Part shown: positions 12,676-23,858 of the stretch, piece by piece
Layout of the letters: every line of letters starts with the position of its first letter
Numbering within the stretch: the first letter of the stretch is position 1
Assembly (NCBI GenBank): GCA_027382625.1
Contig: JAJKFJ010022835.1
Location: 17,656-81,655, forward strand
Length of the DNA: 64,000 nt
Source: Tetmemena sp. SeJ-2015
Lineage: Eukaryota; Ciliophora; Spirotrichea; Sporadotrichida; Oxytrichidae
Reading direction: 5' to 3'
Program-made: the position numbers and the translations under genes
Notes under the pieces: generated by a model
What the model was told of the DNA's origin: nothing
The model's input: the letters and a program-made list of their open reading frames with translations, nothing else
The model's database searches: none

Positions 12676-13010
12676 TCACTACGCAGTGCCGTCTGCTGCC
12701 ACTTCCTTGACTACAGCTTGAATTTTATCGCTGCCGATGACAATGCAGATTTCATGCTATTGCTGCTTGGCACCACCTATGCGGAATGTAGTTTTTCTTA
12801 GATCTCCAGTTTGACCATTCACTTATAATAACAGAGTGTGTCAATTGATAAATGATAAATATTTGGATTGTTAAGTTTCATGTAAAGATTGATATCTTGG
12901 AGGATGGAATTTATAAGCTGCACTATTTCACTAGTCTATTCGTTATTCACAGGCAGAGTTGAAGCGATGTCACCCTTGCTATCTACTGAAATCTGTCCTC
13001 TCATTTTATT
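12676..13010 (-). CDS. Roadblock/LAMTOR-like small protein (tentative)
   Basis: The minus-strand segment at about 13010-12870 encodes GQISVDSKGDIASTLPVNNE followed by QTSEIVQLINSILQDI. The segment at about 12840-12676 encodes VNGQTGDLRKTTFRIGGAKQ and HEICIVIGSDKIQAVVKEVA before TGA (12676-12678). The order (strand, 'D..G.I.ST' turn, long helix, strands ending in VIGSDKI.AVVKEVA) resembles the small Ragulator/roadblock proteins (LAMTOR4/5), which scaffold mTORC1 signalling on lysosomes. The similarity is by pattern only. A frame change between the two segments (near 12845) implies an intron or IES that I did not resolve. Another small alpha-beta protein is possible. Confidence 0.35.
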
Positions 13011-13154
13011 ACTTTTATCTATTATAATTATGCTTTTTCTATCCAAAGTTTTTTCTAAAATCAGAATCTGGATAAAAATTACTCACGAAATAATAAATGA
13101 CAAGTATATATCATAGATAGATTAAGTAGGGTATATTATTATCTCTATATGCTA

Positions 13155-16100
13155 TCATTTAAGCCTTCCTTATAAAGATTATCTGAGTGAATTGCTTTCA
13201 CTTTAAGCAGCCCCTCCTCCTACTGCGGCAGCTGTTGAACCTGAGAGCATGCTGCTTTACTTCTTGCTCTGATATTAGTGAATGATCTAGTTCAAGCTTT
13301 ATAAGTCTTCCCTATTTGCCTTAGTGGAAGATACCCTTTACTGAGAGGTTTTATTTGAAGAATGAAGTAAGGTCTGTGAAGTTTAGGCCAGTTGTTTAAC
13401 TGGGTGCACATGGGAATTTACTGAGTCTGAAAGAGGTTAGACTCTGAAGCTGAAGTTTGGCTTTTGCTAATTTGGCTGGATCCTCCTGTCGAAGGATTGA
13501 GAGTCCTAGCTTTTAGCCAACTAAGCAACTTCTGGCATCTGATTCCTATAGTCTCCTACTTACTCCTAGCGAGAAGGGTTGGAGAGCACAGGATGCCTTT
13601 CTTGAGATACCGATAAGTCAATCTACTAATGTGGAAACAGCTGCAGATATCAACAAAAAAATACAGAATTGGTCAAATATTATAATCAGATGAAGCATCT
13701 CTTTCATCTCAGCTGATTTGTTTAGGATATCATGCATTAGAATAAATAATAGTCAAAATCTTAAAAATATTCATATCATACTGATTCAAGGAGTCTCTGA
13801 CATTTATATTTACCTATCGATGAGTTTCTTCCACCTAGAGGGAATTAAATACCAATTATACAACGCTTTATTGGAAGATTGAAGCTCCAAAGGATTTTAG
13901 TTAAGAGTAAAGACTGATTCCTGCTTTACTTTACTATTAGCGTGATTAAGCAGAGTGTGTCTTTCATTCTTATAAATTAAAAAATAGAGTATATCCATTC
14001 TCTTCAAAAAAGGAGAAAAATCAAATAATTTAACTATAAAATTTATTTTAAAATATTTAAATATCGTTTTGCATTTTTTCATTTGTCTCCTGATTATTTG
14101 CTTCTGTTGGCCCATCTTCCTCCTTTAACTAATCTTGAACTAGAACAAAAGCATCATCAACTCTTTTTGGCTTTTGATTCATGAGAGTTTACCACTTATG
14201 GAATAGAGAGGCTAGATCGAGCTCTGAGTCTGCTCTGACTTGAATTCTTAGCCATGACCTACCAAGTTCAAAGTATTACAAATATTAATATTTCAAAGTA
14301 TTGGCATTTGCAACACCCACATCTGATTTCATTGAATCTCTCACGCTCTAGTCTCTTAAAATCAGATCTGTGATCCCTTTAATTTAAAACTATCTTGCAA
14401 ATATTATGTAAATAATTTCTATGATGATCGTTAAGGAGGCTCATGTTATTTATTAAAAAATATATTATGAAATTTTGAGTTTTCTGAACTGAAATCAGGT
14501 GAAAAAATACCAAAAGCATTTGATTGAACTTGCACATCCTCCTTAGCAGAAGAGCTCTTCAAGTCGAACATATTTGTATGATAAAGCTCTCGAGCAAGGC
14601 TATCTGAAACCTGTCCCTTATTTAATGGAGATTTCACCAACTGATTTACAACAAAGTCTCCTCTTTCTTCAGTTTGAAATTTTTATTCTTAATTTGATGC
14701 ATTCATATTATTCTCTAAGCTGAAGCTTCCACATCTCAAAATGTAGTTATTGTCATTGTCTTATTTCCCGTTTGTTTCAGCTCTTATACTATCAATTTTC
14801 TGTTTAGAGTCTTTCTAATCTTAGTTTTAAAAAAAATATCTTATAAAAAAATAGAATAAATGAGCATTCTTAGTCATACCTGCCTTGCTACTTTCGGAAA
14901 ACTTAATCTAATTATTTACTGGCTAGTTGTGATGATAAGTTTTATCTGTGTCTTATTACGATGTATTCTTTCCATTTATCAGATTTATCTTTTGATACTG
15001 TTGCTATTCCCTTTAACCTTATAAACCATAATATTTTAAAATTATCATTTAATGATTACCTTAACTGAGATTTGCGAGATTGGCTGATCCTTTGAGCCTG
15101 AGAGAAAGTGGATACCCCTGAGGAGTTTTTGAGTTACTTGCTTAGTTAAAATTTTAAACTCGAATTTATTTCCTTTTTTCATTATTGTTTAGTAGTTTGG
15201 AAAAATTATTTTAGGCTTTTTTTTAGAGTCGGGAGATTATAAGCCCCCTTTCTGTAAACTTCTAATATTTAGAGTCGAGATGTCTTGATTTATAAAAGTC
15301 GAAGTTTCTCCTCTACTGCTTATTAGGGCTTACTTAAGTAGCTTCTTTTAAGATAGGAAAATTTAATATGGCAAAGTGAAAAAAAATGAATGAAGATATT
15401 CCTATTCTAAACACTTTAGAGGCTTTTAAAAGGCTATTTCTGAACAATATGGGGGACTTTGGACAACTTATCATTACCTAAAACTTTAAATGATTAATAA
15501 TTTTTATTTTAAATATTTCCTTCCCAATTAGAAATCCCAGTGCATCTGTACTTGTGATTTACACTTCTTTAAAAGCCTAAGCTTGAATAGTCTCATAAAC
15601 TTATTTCAAATTTTTGTTAAGGAATGATTCCCCTCTCTTAAAGTACCCAAGTTTTTCTATATTATACTTAGTTGATCACCATCATTATTTCTAATCTAGA
15701 TTTCTTTAAAAAATTGAAAATAATTTCTTGTAAAGATAGTGGCAGGGTAGATTTACTCTTTAGTTTGGCTTTTATCTAGAGTTTCAATATTTCCAAGCAT
15801 GGAAGTATTCAAGGATCTATATTTATCCTAAGCTTTGCCTTCCACATTTTTATAATTACTCTATTGACTATGGATTCTTCTCTGAACAATCTTAAAGATA
15901 AATAATTTTAGAAATGTTTGTTCTCTACTTCTAATTGATGGAGCTAGTTCTAGGAGGCCCATAGTTCATGCTACTCAAGCTATTTATGAAGTTATTATTT
16001 TAGGCTAAGATTCTTTAGCCAGACTACCTATCAGCTCCAATACGCTCTCTTTATATGGGATAGTCAAATAAGCTGGACTCTTTGTCCCCAGGATTCGTCA

Positions 16101-17331
16101 CCATTATTTAATAGTTGTTCTAACTCTGAGAGTGCAAAGCTTATTACTTATTCTTTACAGTTTGTAGATTGTTTGAATGGTAGTAAGCGAAGTAAGAATT
16201 CTTTGCCGTGGAATTCTCTTCTTGGCTGCTTCTTCTATACTTAACTTTTGAATTCATTTGAGTTTGAGGTCTTTATTGGAACTAGTGGTCTATTTCATGC
16301 TTCTTGTTCGCAAAATAAGCAGATGAAAAATTATTTTAGCGAATCATTTAAGTTCTATTACGACTGTAGGTCAATAATTTAATTGGATTGGTCTTTCCTA
16401 TCTTCAGAATTTTAACTCTCAACTTTCGATAATAAACCATCCTCAACTTTCTAATTGTTGATGCTCTTTTTAAATTGCTGATTGTTGAAAGACAAATTAT
16501 TTACCTGCTGTTGAGAGACCATTTCAGCTCTGGATTTCTAGCCAGACCCTACTGCTTAAATAATAATTAAACTCTTCAAACTATACTACTTATTTTTAAT
16601 ATGCTAGTTTCCTCTCCTCGCTAACACCGTTTTATTCTTCATCAGCATTTCTTTTAGTGGCTAATTCTAGATGATTGACCTGAGATTATACACCTACTAT
16701 CGAATTTGCATTTGAAGTTAAACTGTTAGTGGTCATTCCAAAGTTACTGCTAGAGCCTCGCACAGTCAAATCCTACACACAAAAAGTTATTCACAAAATA
16801 TATGCTGAGTTTGAAAAATGAAGGAGACAAAATGTATCTCTAGAAGTTATGATACACAATAGTTCATATTCAGAATGGTGGAAAATTAACTCCAGATTAA
16901 TTTGAAACTTTCAAAATTTGGACAAACTAATTTAGCTTCACTCTTCTTACCTGATAATTTTTCTTTAGTGTATCAGTTAGCTCATCAAAAGCTAGACTGA
17001 AGAAGGGCTCTAGGTTTTTGTTTCTCTCTAGATAGCGCATGACTCTAGATAGTTTTACTATCTTTTTAGCCCATTTTCGCTCGTCACTAACAGGAATTTC
17101 TAGTTAATAATTCAGTTAATCAAGATTAAAAGAGAGAAATGAAATGTATTGGAGCAATTCTGATTCTCATAAGGGGATTTTTCAATTCGAATTCTAAGCT
17201 TTTTATAATATGAACTTACCAAGTTAGATGAGTTTGAGAGCCTTATCTGCGAGAAGTTAGATGAGCTTGAAGATGAGGGTATTATAAACTGACTCCTGCT
17301 GCCTTGTGGTAAACCCACTGTGAACGGACAT
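13155..17331 (-). CDS. Long S/N/Q-rich protein, probably the tail of the membrane protein upstream
   Basis: From ATG at 17331 the first exon encodes MSVHSGFTTRQQESVYNTLI and QLLADKALKLIQL. A GT..AG intron (GTAAGTTCATATT...ATTAACTAG) leads into a helical exon with SDERKWAKKIVKLSRVMRYL and FSLAFDELTDTLKKNYQ. After it come low-complexity exons, for example GSSSNFGMTTNSLTSNANS near 16750 and DLKSSSAKEDVQVQSNAFG near 14550. The last open stretch (about 13650-13155) contains QEQVGDYRNQMPEVAQLAK and GSTAAAVGGGAAQSE before TGA. The frame stays open upstream of the ATG into the membrane segment at 17371, so both may be one gene. Many internal frame changes remain unassigned, and the function is unknown. 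Confidence 0.45.
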
Positions 17332-18700
17332 TATTTCTAATTTAACTCTCTTACGAAATTAAAGTTAATTCTAAACATATAGTCTACAATAAAAAAAGAG
17401 ATAAGAGATAAATATATTCAACTGTTCTGGATTATAATCTTCCTGCCTCTTATTATAAGTATCAGGGTTATTACAAAAGCTGGGATGTAGTATTCTACCT
17501 ACGCGAAGTAGAAATAAGCCAAAGGAAGAGGCCAAGCCAGCCACACCAGCCCATAAAGTGTGAATAAGAATTCTCCTGCTATCCCTAAAGCTCAAATAAT
17601 TAATAGAAGGGAGTAATTTAAAGTGGGAGCAAATTTATTCTGATAACTCTGGAGAGCTTGAATAGATATTCAAAGGTGCTGAAATAGATATTATTGGTAG
17701 TTTTAAGTGGGAGCATGACGAGGTAGTTGAAGCACCAGACCACGCCTTTCCAGCCAGTAGAAAGAGTCTTTTTAATGAACTGATAAATTATGTAAGCTGC
17801 TTCTGTCACTGCTCTCGAAGTCAAAAAATTTTAAGACTCCTCAATTACATTTTCATCTTAATATTTAAGTCAAGTCATAAAGCTTTTTGAAAAAATAAGC
17901 GATCCAATCAAAAGCAATCTTCAAATAGAAGGCAGCTCCTTTACCAGCTCTCAAAAGTGGGTTAAGAATTCTACTTTTGATAAATGCATTTGCAATCTTA
18001 GACTTAGCTTTGATACCCTCCCAAGCAGCCTTTGCGAGTACAGTTATTTTATTATAGGTCCACTAGCTACCACTCTTTATCTTGCCAGTGAGATAGTTGT
18101 AAATGTACTTAAGTAATTATTGGAGGAGAGTGAAAATGTGCAGAGGCCTGATGAAGGGGTAGATTTGGTACATTTCAAACTTTTAAAAGTAGGAGAACGC
18201 AAAGTCACAACAACAATTTAATTATGTGCATTTAGAAATTCAACTTATATTTTAAGTGTAGGTAATCGAATACGAGTAAGGAAATGAATATATATAGGTA
18301 CATAATTATATTTAATAACTTATGTTATGAATAGATCTCTGATTAGATATTGGAAAAGATGGTCTGCCCAGAATATTCTCCAAATGATATTCATTACGAC
18401 GTTAAAGACTAGGTATCTCAAGAGCAAGTAGACTAGAACAGCGAATGCTAAGAATTGTAGCAAATACAAAGGCACAGCTTACAAATAGAAGTTAAAAATA
18501 TTTTGCTATCAATTTTCTTATGCTTTCTTTAATGAGTATTCAGTATGGGGCAGCTAAGGTGGAATTAATCTCAAGCCGTTACCCTTTGAACCGGCAGATA
18601 GTAGAGATGCTGCCGTAATCATAGCCCTGTGCAAGACAAATTTCAAGATGTTTGAAGAGATCGTATGAAGTGTTAGTAGTCTTGCAATTATTCTATTATA
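17332..18700 (-). CDS. Multi-pass membrane protein (N-terminal part)
   Basis: Minus-strand segments in order: VPLYLLQFLAFAVLVYLLLR with NVVMNIIWRIFWADHLFQ (about 18480-18340); MYQIYPFIRPLHIFTLLQQL followed by KAAWEGIKAKSKIANAFIK and FYLKIAFDWIAYFFKKLYDL (18190-17867); SRAVTEAAYIIYQFIKKTLS with GVVWCFNYLVMLPLKT (17818-17640); and LWAGVAGLASSFGLFLLRVG followed by PDTYNKRQEDYNPEQ (17595-17410). Several hydrophobic helices make it an integral membrane protein. A 49-bp IES with pointer TTGACTT separates the second and third segments. No family is recognised. The open frame runs on into the S/N/Q-rich part downstream. Confidence 0.5.
17825..17873 (-). other. IES with 7-bp pointer TTGACTT
   Basis: On the gene strand, TATGACTTGACTT is followed by AT-rich sequence carrying an in-frame TGA, and then by TTTTTTGACTTCGAGAGC. 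Plus-strand repeats AAGTCAA lie at 17818-17824 and 17867-17873. Removing one repeat plus the spacer joins KKLYDLT to SRAVTEAAYI in frame. The segment has no GT..AG ends, so it is an IES rather than an intron. Confidence 0.75.
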
Positions 18701-18847
18701 AGGCTACTGCCATAGTATTCCCAGCTCCTACAAATAATTTACAACTTTTACAATAGATAAGAAAACTTACATCCTCATAAAATAAGAATAATTAATACGA
18801 TAGAAAGGAATGTCAAGAAAGCAGCAGATTAATCTTAGTTAATTAGT

Positions 18848-20660
18848 TCAATTAATTCCAAACTTGCAGTCCTTTGCTATATGCCCTGGCTATGAACATA
18901 TATAGCAAAGCTGTTCTTCCTTGATACCCCTCTGTCTCTCCTCAGCTGCGACATGGTATCTTTTACTTCTTTGGTTTCTAAAGCTGTCAAATAAATTGGA
19001 AGCACCTGAACCCTACACCTAAGGCTCACCTCCGAGCCCACGGCGTTCGATAAACTATGTTTGAGAAAATAAGAAAGTTCATTTCTTTATAATTAGGTTT
19101 ACCTCTGGCAGAAAAATTGCTTGCTCCTTCTTCTGAAATACCCATCTCTGACATCATCAGCTTCTACTTACTCTGAGCACTTGAGTTGTAGAAGCCCCCC
19201 GCAGAAGGTGCACCTCCTTAAAAGCCAAAACTCTCTCTTCCTTCTTCCTCGTCGCTTCTGTAGTTATCATCAGTTAGCTTAAATGGGAAAATATTTTAGA
19301 TAATCATCTAGCACTCTAAGTCTGCTGCTCAATCCTCCTCCAACTAAGCTTGATCTATTTTCACCATCCTTTTCCTAACTCTGATTCTAATCCTTCCTGC
19401 TCCAGCCACTAAATCTAATTGCGAATTTTAAAATATACACTAGTAAGAGTTCTTATGGACTGTTTTTTCTTTCCGTGACTAGTAGTAGCATAGGGAAGGT
19501 TTCTCAGATCTTTGAGGGCGTATTTCTAAGCTATTATCTCTCTCGCCTTATCCTAATCTATCTTAGCAAAAGCTTGGAAGAAGTCCATGCAGTCATCAAC
19601 TGCATCTAAGCTCATCTGAAGTTGCCTTGGCTTACTTAATTTTTTCCATGTTCTGCAGGTTTCTGTTCAAATTTAGTGATGAAGGGAGCAAAGGATTCTG
19701 AGTTAGGTCAAGTGAAGGAATAAGGGTAGATGGCACGCGAAGTAATCCTTGGATGAGGAGTTAACATTTTTAGTTTGCATTTTCTGGTAGAGAAATTATC
19801 ATGCCTATTGGGATGTCAACTTGAGAGTTTGAGGTGTAGGGGCTGGTTGAGATTTCTAGATATCTGGTTACGAAATACCTAGCTGCTTGATCTTTTGGAT
19901 GGTCTGAAAAATTGGAGTTTCTTTACTAGGTATGATGAGTCTGGCTTGATTGGTTGAGTTATTTAGGCTAGTTTATCAAGCTTTAATGTTGCTAATTGTA
20001 ATAAGACTGCCAATCAAAGCTTGTTCCTTAGTTTTAGTTCTGAGATGATTGATTTGCAATAGATGGTTATTATTACTGCTATCTTTGCATCATCTGCTGA
20101 TATTCAAGCACAGTCATAGGCTAGCCTGGCTGAGGTAATCTGGGAGCATCTTAAATTTAAGAATTCTGAGCTTGAGATTAGCCAATAGAAAATGAAAAGC
20201 TTGGCTGTGAAGCTTATTAGGGCAGCTAAGGGCGAGGAGCATTTTATTGAAATGAAGGTGGCTGATATTATTGAAAATTCTAAGCTTGGTACTGAGTTTA
20301 CTAAGGTGGAAGATTATGTAGATTTTAAGCTTGTGGCTAAGCAGGAAAGCTGCCGTAGGGAGGAGGGAGTCTCATTTAGAAAGGATGAGGTGGGTGTTGT
20401 TGAAAATTGTGCGGTGGGAAATTTTAAGGAACTTGACCTGGAGGATACCTGGGAGGCTGGACATATTGATAAGGATAAGGAGGTGGAGGCTATCTAATGT
20501 TCGGGTTTGGTTATAAATGAGGTTAGTGAGTGGCTCCCTAATAAGGCTATTAGCCTTAATTATAGAAAGAATAAAAGCTTAAGAGCTATAAATTTATTAG
20601 CCTTGAGGTTAGAAAGGCTATTGTTGAAAATTTTGCTGGTTGTCTGCCATTACTACTATC
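18848..20660 (-). CDS. P/Q-rich CCHC zinc-knuckle protein
   Basis: The minus-strand frame has no TGA over long runs if TAA/TAG are Gln. The N-terminal half is P/Q/Y-rich (QPPPPYPYQYVQPPRYPPG, then FQQNAPRPQLPQQASQPSF, then QQMMQRQQQQQPSIANQSSQ). A mid segment includes SLDAVDDCMDFFQAFAKIDQ and ARKYALKDLRN-like helix (about 19615-19490). An S/G/D/E-rich part (TDDNYRSDEEEGRESFGF) follows. The C-terminus holds one CCHC knuckle, CYICSQPGHIAKDC (CX2CX4HX4C), ending FGIN then TGA (18848-18850). CCHC knuckles bind single-stranded RNA or DNA, so an RNA-binding role is likely. At least two short introns and one 1-nt frame change (near 19905) interrupt it. The start is unresolved. Plus-strand ORFs here are antisense shadows of the Q-rich repeats. 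Confidence 0.65.
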
Positions 20661-20742
20661 TGTATCTTTTGATTTTATAATTATTATAAGTCTATCTCAA
20701 ACTCTAAATTAATAATAAGTTAATTCCTTTACAAATTTATTA

Positions 20743-23700
20743 ATGTCAGAGGAGAAGAACTTTGCCATAACTAGTTTTGCTTTTGCTGCAGTGACTGGAT
20801 TTTGTATCGGAGGTACAGCATTAGGCAAATGTGATCGGCATACCCTATATTAGCAAAAGACTTTCTCTGTCAAGCGCAGTAAGATTACACTTAACAATTG
20901 CTTGAAAGTTCTCTATTTAATTTACTTTCTATGCTTACTGAAATTATAATTTAGCTAATTATCTCAGTACTATTTGAGGCTATTGGAAACATTTTCCTCT
21001 CTAAGTATATCCTACTCGAGACAATCAGAAACACGATTAACTTCGAGCAGATCTTTTAGCGTGATAATCTCATTAACAAAGGGTTTGTGTCATTAGGCTC
21101 TTCACTTGTAAGGATTTGCATAGAAGAAAATTTCTTAGAATGGTTGAGTTTATTTTATTTCCCTTATAATTTTTACTTCTCTAGATGGCGACATGCCTTA
21201 TCATGATCAATGTTACCATTTTTGCACTGCCGATGTCAAGTACTTATATTACATTCAGTGGACTTACGGGAGTCACGCTTTTCGTTTTTGGTCTCAGATA
21301 AGATCAAGTGAATCTAGTGACCCCGACTTGGATTATTGGAGAATCTTTGATTTGGGTCTTCACTCCAATAATATCCATGAGCATCGCTTATATATTGTAA
21401 AGCATTAGTGAATTACTTCCCTCATGCTAATCTACTCTTTCAGGAGGGTACTGATTCAGACTTTCATATTTCAAAGGAGAGATGCAAGAAAGAGAGTCAT
21501 TAAATTTACTCCCTATGCTATCAGCTTTGTATTTAGCTTCATGATTTGCATACTCACTGCTAAGGATGTTGATTTATCTGACATAGATCATTTGTAATTT
21601 TCAACATTCCATTCAATTTAACACTTTTCTAGAGAGTCATTCATAATATGTTCACTAGTTACATTAATGAAATTATTTAATCTCTTCATACAGATCCCTT
21701 CTTTATTATGCAAATTGTTCAGTTTCCTGTTGCTTTTGGTAATCTCTCGCTTCTATATGATTCGGAGAGCTATCAAAGAAGATTAAGTAAATAGTCTCTC
21801 AGCCAATATCAAGGACAGTCTTAAAATATAGTAAGAGAATATAAAGCTCAAATCTTTCACATTCAAAAATATTTCTTTAGTAATTCAAAGGTGCTTCTTG
21901 TGGCCTACTTTTTGGGGATGAGATGACTGTCAGCTAGAGGTTGCAAACAAGACTCACTAGACTTTCAATAGGCAAGCATCACAATAAACCCAAAAGAAAT
22001 CCAGATGGATCAGAAAAGTAACAATTATTGCTTCTTTAAGGATAGTGAACCTTTAATTTTTAAAAGAGGCAATCGTCACAGAATGAGTTAGAACTCCAAA
22101 TCAATAGGTTGCCAATCGAGTTAGACCACACACGGATCCCAGAACTCTCTCATGAAAGTGAGGATTTAACAGACAGCAGAAATATGCTAAGCAGCAAGGG
22201 AAAAGGAGATACCCTTAAAAAGAATGAAGCCCCATTGCCAAAGTCAAGCTTGAAAGAGAAAGGAAGACTTAGAAAGTGGAAAGATCGCTTGTAGAAATGG
22301 ACTAAGGGAGATTCTAGCTCAGAGGATGAGAGTGGCTCTAGTGAAAGTGACTACGTCTTTGATGACTATTAAAAGTGTGTGTTTTTATTATCCTTCCTTT
22401 AAAATGCAGTAGTTAATCCCTAGTCACAAATGTAGAACACTAAGTAAGATTAATACGATTTTGTAAACATAAATTCGAATTAGCAACTCTCAAGGTCAAC
22501 CTGCCTCTCTAAAAAGTACTGGCAAGCTAGCTGCATAAGTGGCGCAAAAGTAGCCAGTATAGAAGCAGAAAAAGCTTGAAAATCAAGGAGATAGCAACTT
22601 CAAAGCAGACAAATCTGTCTTTATGTAATCACACATAAGTTGCACTTAAATAATATCAACTTTTAAAATATTTAAAGTTTTGACATAAACAACAGTGAAG
22701 ACTTAGGGAGCTCAGTAGTAAGTGAACAAGAGCAAATTCAAAAGCGGGATAAGTCAGACACAGACTCAGTTGAGTCCTCCAATTCTTAAGATGAAATGAA
22801 AACTGGTCAAAAGAAGAAGAAAAAAGAAGGACTGAAGGTGCAAAACCTAATAGCAAAATCTATCACACCCAGCAAGAACAAGGAAGATAGGAAATAAATA
22901 CTGCCTGCTATTGCCGAAGAAGAGTACTTGGAAACTTAGGCATAGAAAAATAATTAAGCAAAGCTGTCAAATAAGCTAGGTAGTTTGAAAGAGCGAAATA
23001 AATTAAAAAGTGTCACTATTACTAATGGGTAGTCTAAGAGCTTAAGGCAGGTGAGCTTCAAAGAAGAAGATGGGCAAGTGGTTCAACTTGGAATAGTTGC
23101 TGATGACCTTGAGGATAGTTAGTAAAAATAGAAGAAGAAAGAATGCTTCAAATGCTTCTCGAAGAATTCGAGGAAAACATTTTAACATAGTGAAAAGAGC
23201 ATGAAGAAGAGTAAGAATTATAACTTCTTTTTACAAGTTATAGTTGATAAGCTTTTTCGAATTCCATTAGTCATGAGCACTTGTCTATTGGCGTTTGCTC
23301 ATGGGTCAAATGAAGTTAATGTTGCTGCTCCAGTTGCAGCTATGATTTTCTTATTGAACAGCAATCAAACTATCACTGATGCAGAGGCTTATCAAGGATT
23401 GGCTGTGGGGTTAGTCAGTTTGATCTTAGGAGTGCTAACACTTGGCAAACGATACCTTCATAAATACAGGAAGAAGTTTATGAAGACTACACTCTCAAAG
23501 TAAGCTCTATTTAAAGTTTATCATTCCTTGTAGTGGTTTCATCGCAAACATTAGTGCAAGTATAATTCTGTTGATATGCTCATTCTTCGGGTACCCTGCT
23601 TCCTTGACCTATCTAATCACTCGTAATATAATTTCGATGCTTTTAACTTATTTAGCTACAATATACATTCTTAACAAAGTAACTAAGAAAAAGAAAATCA

Positions 23701-23858
23701 ACTTCAAGAAGATTCTCTGGGGTGTGTTATTTGTTTTATGCACAGTAATTGCAAGTGCTTTATTCAGCATAGGCTTGTACTAATTAATAGCAGTCTTGGA
23801 CTAAAATATCAATCTACCACCAAAGCCTAAACCACCTTCGCAAGATTCATCAAATTGA
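20743..23858 (+). CDS. PiT/PHO4-family inorganic phosphate transporter
   Basis: PiT carriers import phosphate with Na+ or H+. ATG at 20743 starts MSEEKNFAITSFAFAAVTGF. After a GT..AG intron ending TTTAG (about 20959) comes IISVLFEAIGNIFLSKYILL, matching the helix after the first signature. A second intron (about 21111-21184) leads to LPMSSTYITFSGLTGVTLFV and WVFTPIISMSIAYIL, the family's PVSTTH-like and W..TPI segments. A third (about 21397-21443) leads to VLIQTFIFQRRDARKRVIKF. A long charged S/E/K-rich loop (about 21780-23180) precedes the second repeat with AFAHGSNEVNVAAPVAAMIF (23283-23345). A 37-nt intron (about 23499-23536) precedes GFIANISASIILLICSFFGY. TGA is at 23856-23858. The first repeat lacks the usual GANDVANA-like signature; FCIGGTALGKC stands there, so an MDS may be missing or the site is divergent. 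Confidence 0.85.

Noticed and set aside
20192..20497. Plus-strand ORF of 101 codons
   Set aside because: It is antisense to a P/Q/N-rich minus-strand frame (QPPRYPPGQVPQNF, YQAQNFQQYQ) that is open without TGA and continues to the CCHC knuckle.
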